A DNA stretch of 64,000 nucleotides from Linnemannia schmuckeri. Taxonomy: Eukaryota; Mortierellomycota; Mortierellomycetes; Mortierellales; Mortierellaceae. Every line of letters begins with the position of its first letter. Position 1 is the first letter of the stretch. The position numbers and the translations under genes were made by a program. The stretch is from assembly GCA_029449235.1 (NCBI GenBank), contig JANATG010000001.1, forward strand, positions 2,170,001-2,234,000. Reading direction: 5' to 3'. Positions 11,186 to 21,833 of this stretch are shown piece by piece. The notes under the pieces are model-generated. The model had not been told where the DNA came from, ran no database searches, and was given only the letters and a program-made list of their open reading frames with translations.

Positions 11186-12120
11186 CTAGGTAGCCTTTGG
11201 TATCTTTTTGTTTTCAGTCAGAGACATAGCGCTAATAGTTTTACTGCAAACGAATGACAATGAAGGAACGAAGGAAAACAACGAATACGAAGGTGTGCTT
11301 GTTGAGCGAGACAAGACCTTAGCCCTTCACACTTTCTTTTCATTCTTTCTTTTCTTCTGAGACTGGGGCTGGATCCTTACCTTCCGTCACTATTGTATTG
11401 CCTTCCTGTCTCATGGATTCCACTGAAGCCAGGCTGGGCTAAGGAAACAAAGTTGTGTCAATAAAAAAAAAAAGAGGGATCAAGATGGTTAGAAGGAAGG
11501 AGAGGGGAAGGGGGCTACCAATTGTTGGATCAGTCATATCTAGTCCGATTATTGCTGTATATGTGCTGTGGAGGTCGGAGTCCTCACGTTGTTTTGCGCC
11601 TATGACGCATTGTATTGAAGAGGAAAAAGGAAAAGAGAAAAGAGGAAGATGCATTGAAAAGGAAGAAGAAGAGGGAAAGGTAGATTGAAGAGCAGACGGA
11701 GGTTTCTTTTTTTTCCTGCTTCTTTTTTCCTTCTAGAGAGACAGGCTTGGCTGCATGGATAGTTGGATATGGTTTATGTATGTTGCTTGTGTTTTTACTG
11801 CCCTTTGAAGACCTGACTGGAAGGAGAGAAGAATAGACGAGGGTGAGGAAGTAGAAGAACAGAGAATGAGAACCGTTGAGGTTGCTTCATTGTTGTTGTT
11901 GTTGTTGCTGTTGTTGTTATGGTTTATGGCCATCGATATGTTGTGTTGCTCCTGTTTCTGTCGTGGTTGATTTTGCTGTTGATTCTGCTGTTGTTGTTGA
12001 TGATGAATGCTCGACGCCCGTTGCTTTTGTGCCTTGGTTACTTTGTTTACTTGTGTGTATATGTGTGTGAAGATTACAGTTCTGTTGGGCAGTTGCAATA
12101 GTTCCTCCCGCGGCGGGCAT
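11186..12120 (-). CDS. Predicted small five-exon gene, 85-aa protein of unknown function
   Basis: I do not recognise this product. Exons 12078..12120, 11799..11816 (an 18-nt microexon), 11519..11599, 11381..11438 and 11186..11243 use GT donors (GTAATC, GTAAAA, GTAGCC, GTAAGG) and pyrimidine-tract acceptors (CCAG, ATAG, TTAG, GCAG), and all five join in phase to a TAG. The protein starts MPAAGGTIATAQQN and is polar. Its core includes AKQREDSDLHSTYTAIIG and LDMTDPTIAQPGFSG, and it ends ENKKIPKAT. No membrane segment, signal peptide or cysteine is visible. No single exon is long enough to be called alone. It is divergent from the SulP gene and shares its 430-bp upstream region. An alternative is that the splice signals are fortuitous. 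If exon 4 is read through instead, its frame stops at the donor. Confidence 0.45.
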
Positions 12121-12255
12121 GCCTATAAGTGTGCCCAATGTTGGTTAAATAAATACCTTGGCCAAGGTACAGTTTTGTCACTCTTTTTTATTTTTTTACC
12201 TTTTTTTCAACCAGCGCAAATCTCATCCTCAAACACACACACATAGAAAACTCTT

Positions 12256-12288
<33 letters not shown>

Positions 12289-12549
12289 CCTTTGCCCTTT
12301 CTTTTTTTTGCTTTTGCATTTCCCTCTCTTCCTTTTCCTCTGTTCCCTTTCTTCTTACCTTCGCTTTCCTTTCTTCCGTTCTTCGTTGTCCTTTTCTCTT
12401 TCCTTCTCCTCTTCTCTTTCTCCCACCACCACCATCACTCCTTCCCTCCTTCCTCACTCCATTCTCCCATTCTCACCTCAGATTCCATTTTCTTTTTTTA
12501 TTCCATTCCTCCACTCCTTTCTTATCCCCACACAGAACATATAACAACA
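12121..12549. promoter_or_regulatory. Bidirectional promoter with a T31 run
   Basis: Between the 85-aa gene (-) and SulP (+). A run of 31 T (12258..12288) and a 200-bp almost pure C/T tract run up to the SulP ATG. A TATTTATTTAA element lies on the minus strand near 12,145-12,156, ahead of the small gene. Confidence 0.4.
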
Positions 12550-15117
12550 ATGGCTCGCTCCAACCAGGGCCAACCCTCCGGAAGCAGCCCTCGTAAGTCG
12601 TCTCTTTCCTTTCGCAAGAAGAGTGCCGTTGAGGTGAAAGTTACTCTTCACCCTCCTCCTGTTCACAGTGGACTGGCAATAAGATACAACAACAAAAGGG
12701 GTCAGGGACAAAGAGACAGGAAGCAGAAACAGGGGCTAGCGGAGGAAAACATAGACCTACACAAGCAGCATGACCTAACTCACTAACGATGGTTTTTTCC
12801 GAACAAAAAAACCACGTTGTATTGTTTGCTCCTTTATCTCTCTATCTACAACATAATAGACCGCTACTCCCCAGTCAACGACGACAGTTCCGACAGCGAT
12901 GACAACTCGGAAAGTACCCCCTTTGCCAAACACAACAGAGTCCACCTCTACCAACAACCAGAGGAGGATGACGAGTTGTGTAAGTGATTTTTATACAATC
13001 GTGCCCTACTTTCGCTGCTTGCATTCTTCCTCACTGCTGCTCTCTTAATATTCTGCTTTTTTTTTCCGAACTGACAACAAAGAATGAGAGAGTGCCACTG
13101 ACCCATGTTTTCCTTTTCTTGGACACACAGATCCCAAAGTGAATCCAGGCGCAGACCTGTGGACGACCTTCAGGACAAGACTGAGATACTACGTACCCGT
13201 CTTCCGCTGGCTGCCCCACTACTCCATGGACGGCTTCGGACACGACTTCATCGCCGGCCTCACCGTCGCCTGTCTCATCATCCCCCAGTCACTGTCCTAT
13301 GCCACCGCCCTCGCCCACCTCGACCCCATCCACGGTCTCTATTCCGCCTTTGTCCCCGGCGTCATCTATTCCATCTTCGGAACTTCGCGCCAGCTCTCTG
13401 TCGGTCCTGAGGCCCTTGTCTCTATGCTTGTCGGTTCTGCTATTGCCCAGCAACAACACGCCATTGGCAGCACGGATCCCAAGACTGGACTCGCTATCGG
13501 ATGCATCATCACCTTATTTGTTGGTCTCTTTACCTTCTTCTTGGGCTTTGTTCGTCTTGGATTCTTGGACTCTGTTCTCTCTAGAGCATTGTTGCGAGGA
13601 TTCATCACCGCCGTCGCTGTTGTGGTTATCATTGAGCAATCGATCACCCTCTTTGGGCTCAAAGAACTCGCCGAGCACTTTGGCATTGGCGAACAGTCTT
13701 CGACCGTCGAAAAGGTCGCGTTCATTGTCGAAAACTTTGGCCACATCCACTACCTGACCACGATTGTCTCCTTCTCGAGCATTGCCTTCTTGCTCTCGTT
13801 CGGCTCGATCAAGAAGCGCCTCACAAAGGTTCCCTTCTTGGCCTTCATTCCAGAGATCCTGCTTTGTGTCATCCTCTACACCGTGCTCACTGGCGTCTTC
13901 CGCTGGGACAAGGATGGTCTTGCTATCCTTGCCCCCGCTGATGCCGGTGGTATCCAGCTCCCCTCCATCCCTTCTGCTCCCGAGGGTGTCCCTGTCCGCA
14001 GTCTGTTTGGTACCGCTGTGTTGATCTCGATCATTGGTTTCGTCGAGTCAATTGTCATCACCAAGCAATACGCGACCAAGCACAACTACTCCGTCAGTCC
14101 CAACCGCGAGTTGGTCGCCATGGGTGTCGCCAACATCTTTGGAGGTCTCTTCCAGGCCATCCCCGCCTTTGGTTCTCTTTCCCGCAGCAAGATCAACGAC
14201 AAGGCCGGCGCTCGCACTCAGCTTGCTGGATTCATCACCGCCCTCATTGTCCTCCTGTCCATCTTTTTCTTGTTACCTTATTTCTATTATCTCCCCAAGG
14301 CGGTTTTGGCCGGCATCATTTGCGTTGCCGCCTTGTCGCTCCTCTCAGAGACCCCCCACGATGTCAAGTTCATGTGGCAGATCCAGGCCTGGTTCGACTT
14401 GGGTCTTTTGCTCCTCACGTTCTTTGCCACTATCACCGTCTCTGTTGAGGCTGGAACTCTGATTGCCATTGCCCTGTCGTTCTTGCTTGTCATCAAGACT
14501 TCGACCTACCCGCGCATCACCATCATGGGCCGTATGCCTGGCGCCAAGGGCAAATGTAAGTTATTTTCTTGATAACAAGGGTGTACGTATTATCAATCAA
14601 CTACTATGGGACCCATTTATTAATTCTATTTTACTAACTGTATTTTACGTATTTTTGATTTGCAATCCTAGTCCGCCCTATTAAGGACTACCCTGGCATT
14701 GCCGAGCACATTGATGGTGTTCTTATTGTCAAGGTCGAAGAGGGACTTTACTTTGCCAACACTGGTCAGCTTAAGGACAGACTTCACCGTCTGGAGGTCT
14801 TTGGAGACATGAGCGTTCACCCCTCGGAGGAGGCCCGTCTCAACCCCGTCGACCATGTTATTTTCGATGTCGAGAACATGCCCTCGCTGGATGCCAGTGC
14901 AGCCCAGATTCTGCTTGAAATTGTGGATGCCTACCATGCCCGTGACATCAAGGTGTACTTTGTCAAGCTGCGCGAGAACTCGCGCGAGCTGTTCGAGAAG
15001 TCTGGGCTCTTGGAGCGCGCTGGTGGCGAGAGACACTTTTTCAGAAGGACTGCTGAGGCTATGGACCACATTGAGCGCGAGACCTTGAGCTTGACCGAAA
15101 GCGAAGTCCAGGTCTAA
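12550..15117 (+). CDS. SulP/SLC26 family anion (sulfate) transporter with STAS domain, 677 aa
   Basis: Exons 12550..12592, 12860..12979, 13131..14555 and 14672..15117. A short acidic N-terminus (SSDSDDNSES) leads to a plasma-membrane-type SulP core encoded almost wholly by exon 3. The sulfate-transporter signature is clear: AGLTVACLIIPQSLSYA, HLDPIHGLYSAFVPG and FGTSRQLSVGPEALVS, followed by about ten more hydrophobic segments and FGGLFQAIPAFGSLSRS. The last exon encodes a cytoplasmic STAS domain (GVLIVKVEEGLYFANT, VIFDVENMPSLDASAAQ). At 677 residues it is close to the shorter fungal SulP proteins and lacks the cNMP-binding extension of some relatives. The substrate could be sulfate, molybdate or bicarbonate; the family alone does not decide. 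Confidence 0.93.
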
Positions 15118-15438
15118 GGACTCCAACAACCTTAACACCCTTGGCTGCCTCTCTTTTTTGTTGTAGAAAAAATACTTGAATCTCTGTACATTTATCTCTC
15201 CAGTATCCCCCACCACCACCACCATCACCACTACCACTCCTCTCACTCTCCTACATTGCGTTGGGGCCGTTGTGGACCTTTCAGCTCCCTTTCCCTTCTT
15301 TATACATATCAAGATATTACCAAATACACCAGAAGGAATAGACCATTACGGATAAAACTTGAAACTCCATATGTTTTGTTGTTGCCTTTTTGTTGCTCGT
15401 TTTTCGCTTCGTAAGGAATGTTTTGATTTTTGTTTTGT
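15118..15438. other. Convergent 3' flanks of SulP and the RPA-interacting protein gene
   Basis: No gene. Short (CCA) repeats at about 15,209-15,236 only. Confidence 0.4.
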
Positions 15439-16944
15439 CTAAGCAAGGAAATCGCAGTGGGGGCAGGCCACCAAGAGTCCCATATCCTCGTCGTACCCAA
15501 CTTGAAGTTGTCCTGCACATGTTTGGCTACGTATCATTATTTATCACAGTCAAAAATAAGATCGCGAGTCGTTAGGTTAGGCGTTAAATTTCAGCAAAAC
15601 GCCAGCCTAGCCTTACCGTCGCCGAGAGTGTGCACTTTGTTACCTGTGGGTGTTGGCGGCATTGGCAAGGTAGAGGAGCGCGTCCCTTTCCAGTCGAAAT
15701 CCGCAACCTCCCCTTCCTTCTCTTGATACGCCTCCATGTACAGATCCTGATACTCCAGTACAAATGGCGCGTGCGCCCTCGGCAAGAGATCCAGGCAGGA
15801 CAGGCTCAAAGATGATAGCCCCCTGGTGACAGCGAATACAGGGTGTGCTGGAAAGTAAAGTCCATGCAATTGACATCGCGGTCGTCATCTCGTCATTAGC
15901 GGCCGCTTCATGTTCGTTTGGTTGGTTCATGTATTGCTGAACATATTCCTCCATGACGGTTTCTTCCATGTCCATGACATTTTCGTACATCGGGTCGCTG
16001 TCCGTCGCGTCTATTATGTTTGCAAGTTATAGACACCAAGAAAGTAGTTTTCGTTAGAAGTGATATGATCAATGTAAAGTGATGTCACGTACGCTTGCGC
16101 ATCTACTGTCTTCATCAGAAACAAAAAGCAAAAAAAAAAAAAAAGAGGGCTTGCCGTACAGTTGTGTTGAAGAATATCCTGTTCAATGTTCTCGAGTTCC
16201 TTGTCAGTCATGCCTTGGAAGGCATGCGCCAGAGCTTCATAGTTCTCGTTCTTAAATGCCTCCCACACTTCTGCGACTATCCTCTATTGAAAGCGTGGCG
16301 CGTGAGATATGAGATAAAAGAGACGAGTAAAACAAATGTTGGTTATGTTGGCAAAAAAAAAAATAAAAATGGAAAGAACTTAATGACGACGACACAAACG
16401 CACTTTGTGTTTGTTCTGCTTCCCTGCGTTTACTTACTCGTTCTTCCTCTTCGCTGATATACGTGTTATTCCTTGATGCCACGGTCCCAGGACCAAGTCC
16501 AACAGGTACACCACCCAATCCCTGACCAGTCAATCCAACAGCCTCTTCTTGACTTCCCCCTACCACCGCCGCTCCGGAAAACTCGTCGCCTCCATTTACA
16601 GACCTGCTACTCGCCCTATGCCCACTACTCCCACTCCCACTCGTCGACCCATTAGCAGGAACAGAAAACCCGTGTCGCTGAGCATTATGAAGCGCCTCCC
16701 TCCTGTCCTTGATCCGGTCCTCGATCTGATGAATCAGCCTCCGACGCCATTGCTTCGTGTCCCCAACACCGTGTATCCGTTTCAGAGAGATGTGTTCGTC
16801 CAGGGAGTCTACTGCGTTTGTTGTTGTGGATGGTGTAGGTGGTTTGGAAGATGTCGCGTCTGCTGTGGTTGCGGTTGTGGTGGTGGAGGTGGATCCGAAG
16901 GTAATGGGTGGGATGCCCGAGGGTACTGTGAATGTAAAGTCCAT
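15439..16944 (-). CDS. RPAIN: RPA-interacting protein (RPAIN/RIP-alpha family), 361 aa
   Basis: Exons 16438..16944, 16160..16283, 15644..16010 and 15439..15526; every junction is in phase. The N-terminal motif WRRRLIHQIEDRIKDRR (about residues 70-95) matches the family's basic N-terminal helix. The central part EVWEAFKNENYEAL...ELENIEQDIL matches the middle domain, and MEEYVQQYMNQ follows. The C-terminal zinc region reads PCIRCHQGAIIFEP, GGCGFRLERDALLYLA, HSQTCAG and VACPHCDFLA. In animals the protein binds RPA and carries it into the nucleus. The family is sparse in fungi (from memory). An S/T/G-rich linker (about residues 100-150) makes it longer than the roughly 220-residue human protein. 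The last exon was found by restoring the C-x2-C-D frame, with acceptor ACGTAG ahead of it. The alternative acceptor 10 nt downstream breaks the motif. Confidence 0.82.
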
Positions 16945-17299
16945 TGCCTGTGCTGTATATAGTGAGAAAGATTTCCTGTAGTATGTATGTTTGTGTGTCC
17001 GCTTACGTCTCTTGAGTGGATGTAAAAAGACGCTTGCGAGCGCAAAGGCGTGAGGTTGTATGGAATGAGTCGCACGAGACAAAAAAAAAGAAGCGAAAGT
17101 AGAGTGGCGAAAAAGTGCAAGCAGAGTGGCAAAAAAAAATGAAAATTGGTGGCACGCACAGGGAGACTGCTCTGGGACTGTCCATACGGGACACAAAACT
17201 ACCTTGGAAATTATTACTGTGTATGAATATGGATGGATACGCTATCTACAGATATCTAAGGGGGTATTATCGTCTCTCTCGAACAAAAAGAAAACAGGA
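16945..17299. promoter_or_regulatory. Leader of the RPAIN gene / 3' flank of the permease gene
   Basis: No gene. The minus strand is T-rich ahead of the RPAIN start. Confidence 0.4.
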
Positions 17300-19532
17300 C
17301 TAAAAGATGACGGTAAGCTCGATGACAACAACGGTGAGGGTGGCAAGGATAACAACCGGCATAACCCCCATATTCCACTTAAAGAAATTCCAGAATCCAA
17401 CCCCACTGCCTTTACTCCTCAACACCGAGTCCCACATCAGTCCCGCCAAAGAACTGATCAGCGTCGTACACGCCCCTAAGTTGCTCCCGACAATCAACGC
17501 AAACAAACATCCCTTGATCACTTCGGGCGTCGCTAAAGGGGAATCGACAAAGTTGGGGTGCTGCAGGATCCTCGCTACCAGGATCGTCATGGGCACATTG
17601 TTGAAGATATTGCACAACAAGACTGATACGAATCCAATCGCATAGGTCGCCGCCACGTAGTTGGGCACTAGCTTGGTTGCCCAGTTGGCAAAGATGGCAA
17701 TCCAACCAGAGTGAGAAAGCCCTTCGACCATGATGAACATGCTGAACGTGAATGGCAGGATCGCCCAGGGCATCCGAATGGCGATCGCATGGAGGAGTGG
17801 TGACTTTTGTTGAAACTTGCGGCCGAACTTTTTAGTCCAGCTTTGGTGGGCGGTATCCACCGATGCTGCTTGATTGTCGATGTTATTGTTGCCGGTAGTA
17901 GTTACGATGCTGGAAGTGGGGATTGCAGTGGGTTCATGAGAAACACCGACGGTCTCGACGCTTTCTTGATCATCCCCCAGCTTCTTGTTGTCCTTCTCGG
18001 CCAAAATCGGCGCAGGTTGGACAATACTCGACTCCGGTACAGCAACTTCCGGCAACCCCTTCTCCATCCGACTCTCGTCGGATCCAGTAGCAGCCCCACC
18101 TCCTCCAGTCATTGACTCGGAATCCTCCAATTGACGGTCAGACAGGGTAGTAACAGCAGCAACCTGGGCAGGCTTAAACTTGCCCTGAGAATCGTACCAG
18201 ATATCACGCCCAAGTGTCAACAGCGCAAAGGGGCCTGTCACGATCCAGACAGAGACATGAGCAAACGAGGTCCCAATCAGACAGATCAACGAACATGCCA
18301 GAACCGACAGTCCAAAGATAGCACCGACAGGATCGACAAGACACGAGCGCGGGTCGACATTGGGGGTCTTGATGATTTTGGGGATATACTTTTCATGGCG
18401 GAAATTGATCCGGAGCATGATGTAGCAGGTAGCGATGGCTACAAAGCAGGGGAGCAGCATCCAGGCACTGTATTCCAGGAACGAGATCTTGTAGGCCTGG
18501 CAAGCGACCACGTTCGTCAGATTGCCGATGTACAATGCCATCGATGCTAAGTTGAACGATCGAGTCAGAGCAAAATACAACGGGTAAATAATTTGTTCAT
18601 AAAACATCGAGCATACCTTGGGAGCTAACATGTCTACGTGCCTTACATACCGATATTGGCGGTCTGAATCTCGGCCATAAGGAAAGCGACGGGGGTGAGG
18701 AGATCGACAGCCTGGGAGTAATAGACCAAGAAAGGCGTCATAGTCAAGACGACAACATCGTTGCTGGTCAATCCACTCATCACAGTCGAGAGCAAGAAAA
18801 ATGAGAGAAAGACCCGCTGTCCACTCCCGCCTCCTCTCTGCGAGATCCAGAATGCGGCGTACTGGAACACACCGGTCATATCTAGACTGATACAGATGTA
18901 AGCCTAGACTCAACAAACAGGACGGAGGAAAAAGAAAGGACGAACACCATTATAAACGAGGAAAAAAGATATAGAAAATGAGTACCCTTGCGGTTATGGT
19001 TCTTGCACATGTAATGTCTACACTTTTTTTTTGTTTTTGTTTTTATCACTTTCCCATTCCTTACCAATGAGAAAAAGAGGATCATGACAGCATAAGGCTC
19101 GACCCCACTTCCGGGTGACCCAACAATTCCATCCCGAACGCTGTCACCTTCAATAGACCGGGTGGCGAGCAAGAAAAGGACCCCCAAGACGGGTGCGGTT
19201 GCAATGTCGAGCGTAAAGTGGTATGGAAATTTTTGCTTCTGGTTGGTGGCGGTGGCAACGGCTGCAGAATTATTTTCGGTGGCGATGACAGTCGCAGTCG
19301 AGGAAGGGTCTTGCGCCGAATTCGAACTAGCGTCATTCGAGTTGTCCTCCTCCTGTTGTTGTTGTTGCTGTTGCGCTGTTGATCGGGCGGGGAGAGAGTG
19401 AGAAGAGGAGGAAGAAAAGGCAGGGATGGGGACTGGAATTCGGATGGGGTGAATGACGACTGCAATGACAATCATAAAAGTGATGACCACCACCCAACTG
19501 TGGATGTCCAGCGGTTGATCAGCCCTTTCCAT
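17300..19532 (-). CDS. ArsB/OCA2-type ion permease (citrate transporter-like), 655 aa
   Basis: Exons 19065..19532, 18651..18903 and 17300..18546. The first exon gives one N-terminal helix, a Q-run and acidic low-complexity lumenal/cytosolic loop, and a second pair of helices (FTLDIATAPVLGVLFLLA). Exon 2 has the family hallmark SGLTSNDVVVLTMTPF and exon 3 has YIGNLTNVVACQAYKIS; the paired loops resemble the re-entrant N-rich loops of ArsB and OCA2/P proteins. About 11 hydrophobic segments are visible, with a roughly 150-residue hydrophilic, S/T/E-rich loop in mid-protein (around residues 345-490). Possible substrates are arsenite, anions or carboxylates, with proton coupling usual in the superfamily. 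No ArsA-like ATPase is nearby. The ATG lies right after a C/T-rich leader on the minus strand. Confidence 0.85.
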
Positions 19533-19960
19533 TTTTTTTCTTTTCTTGTGCGGGGAGGGAGAGAAGGAAGTGAGAATGGGGGATCAAGAAGAGGGAAAAC
19601 GGTGAAAGTAAGGGGAATAAGAGGGAGAAGAAAGAAACGAAAGAGAGAGAAAGGAAGGAACTAGCGAAGGAAGGAAAGGATAAGAGGAGAAGTGGAAGAG
19701 AGAAAGAGGAGAGAGAGTGTGTGTGCGAAAGAGAAGCCTGTCCGCTTTTTTTTCGCAACCTCAAGGGTGTTTGTTCTTTGAAGATCCGATCAGTGGTCAA
19801 AAAGAAAAAGACCACTTCCTAATGGACATTAAAGTTCCATTCAATCATATCCTCTCATCCGACCAACTGCTGCTTCCTTCTTTCGCCACCCTTCATACCT
19901 GACATGAATAACAAAGGAGAGCTTCACAATTTCCAACAAGAAACTTGTATACAAATAAGC
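19533..19960. promoter_or_regulatory. Permease leader, A/G-rich
   Basis: Minus-strand C/T-rich tract at about 19,540-19,720 ahead of the permease start. No gene seen. Confidence 0.4.
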
Positions 19961-21030
19961 ATCCTAGTGCACTTCCTGTACCAGCGCTTATGGGTTTACT
20001 CAAGCACTCACCAACAGTGACCATCTTGAACCCTTTGTATTTGATCAAATCAATCGTCCGGGACGTTAAGGTCATGACCGGTTTTTTCAATAATGTCGTG
20101 CATCAAAATGTTGTGGCCGCCCCTGTTTTATGCCCGCTGTTGATCGCCTTCTTGATCGAGCGTAAGCTCTTGTTGACATCCGTGAGGTCTATTTGTTTGC
20201 AAGATAAAGAAGGATTGATGGAGCCATCCGTTTCCTTCTTTTCTCCCCCTGAACATGGTGTGTTCCAAGCATAAAGAGAAGAAAAGGCGGTACGTCTCCA
20301 GTCGTTGGTATCAATGTCCCACATGATGGCGCCCAAGGTTCTTCTAACGGTCGTCCTGAGGTTTCCGAAGAGTGGGCGCATGTACTTAGGCCTCACCCCG
20401 ATCAATTCCTTGATCGCATAGTCCACTATTCAACTATGACACTTGAAGCGCACTAACGGTCAGTCATCTCCTTGCGAACCTGTCGAGCGTTCATTTTTCC
20501 CACATCCTTATGCGACCAAGTATGCAACACAATCTGATGTCCTTCCCCATAAGCTCTCTTCATCACCCTCATAATCCTCTATTTTCGCATCACTATCCTC
20601 ATTTATAAAGAACGTCTCTTGACGCACTCTGCCTTCAAGATATCAAACAATTTATCGGTATACTTGAAGGGACCGTCGTCATAGATCAAGGCGACGATTT
20701 GGGGGCCTGTGCGACGGTTTTGGTGACTATGCGACGGGTGATAATCGTGGCGCCGTCGCGTTTGTAGACTGCGGGGAGGTTGCGAACAAGAAAAGCTTCG
20801 TCGACGTCGGATTCGTGGCCACCGAGGTTTGAAACTTTGCAATCGGGGAGGGATCTTGTGGCGAGAATGGGGTTGCGGCGGAGAGGATCTCTTCTGAGAT
20901 TGGGGCGATTTCGATATTTGCTGCTGCTGTGGCGGCGAAAAAAGAGCTGCCAATGCCACGCGCATCATTGGAATCATTTTCAATGGGTTCTGTTGTGGCG
21001 AGTATTCGGCAGAAGTTGTTATCGAAGGGG
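19961..21030 (-). pseudogene. Polysaccharide (chitin) deacetylase pseudogene with several frameshifts
   Basis: Conserved NodB-fold pieces occur in order on the minus strand but in different frames: QIVALIYDDGPFKYTDKLF (metal-binding DD, near 20,645-20,700), FFINEDSDAK (about 20,580-20,615), AYGEGHQIVLHTWSHKDVG (zinc H-x3-H, about 20,495-20,555), YMRPLFG and WDIDTNDW (about 20,290-20,390), INSGHKTGA, and RTIDLIKYKGFKMVTVGE (about 19,995-20,050). A single-base loss near 20,615 and another shift near 20,565 break the catalytic half, and a third shift separates INSGHKTGAATTF from the C-terminal motif. An apparent intron near 20,427-20,458 is only about 32 nt. The 5' part is also scrambled: the catalytic frame runs upstream into P/R/Q-rich sequence without a clean signal peptide. 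Active homologues remove acetyl groups from cell-wall chitin. Sequencing error remains an alternative to true decay. Confidence 0.75.
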
Positions 21031-21833
21031 ACCGATTGAGCAGTCGGGTATGTGAGTAGGTAGGTGAGCATAAGGCCGGTGTGTATAGAAACAAACCAAG
21101 AAACTGAACCATGCCTTTATAACAGGCGCAAAAAAAGAAACATAAAAATAAATGGAAAAAGACGTGTTTCGCTTTGCTCTGCGCATTAAATAACTCGCTT
21201 TCCCTCATTATGGCCACGAATTGGATTGGATTCAATGAGTTCATATGGTTTTGAATCCATAACGACCGCTTTTTTTTTTTTGTTGGTTTTGCGAACCATG
21301 AAGATTACAAAAAGGTCTTTGGAAAAAAAAAATGTTTAAATTGTTTTAGGTGCATGTTAAACACCAATATGTGAGGAAGGAAGGAAAAAGAAAAGGGCGA
21401 CGAAGGGTAGGTGTGGTGGTGGAGAGCTGCTGTGCGTGGAAAGAGAGTCAAGATAGATCATTGTACCCTCAGTTGATCATGTCGATCGAGCTCGTCTGGA
21501 ACCTATGATACTATGCGCACTGGCCCTATATTGTCACCATTGGCTGGCGGTCTGGACTTTTTGCTGTATGATCGGATACGGAATAAAAGGAATAAAAAAG
21601 TCACTCTGTCTCGTTTCGATGGGATATGTATATCCATGCAACATTCTCATGCCTGATCTAGAACCCTCCTTTTTGTCAAGACGCGTTGAAAGAAATAGGT
21701 AACGAGGGCACTCTCAATCTACCTAGCAACGTACTCCATATCTTCCGAGAAAAGCGCATCGAAGTGAGAGGGATATCATTTTTTTTTATTTTCTAGGCTC
21801 TATTTACAGTCAAAAGGAAAACGAACGAGAGAA
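21031..21833. other. Intergenic, nothing recognised
   Basis: Poly-A runs and A/G-rich sequence; the short open frames have no recognisable features. Confidence 0.4.

Noticed and set aside
11733..12138. Two overlapping minus frames with Q/N/H runs (121 and 73 codons)
   Set aside because: They run through predicted introns of the 85-residue gene and are triplet-repeat products; the shorter one lacks an ATG start at its end.
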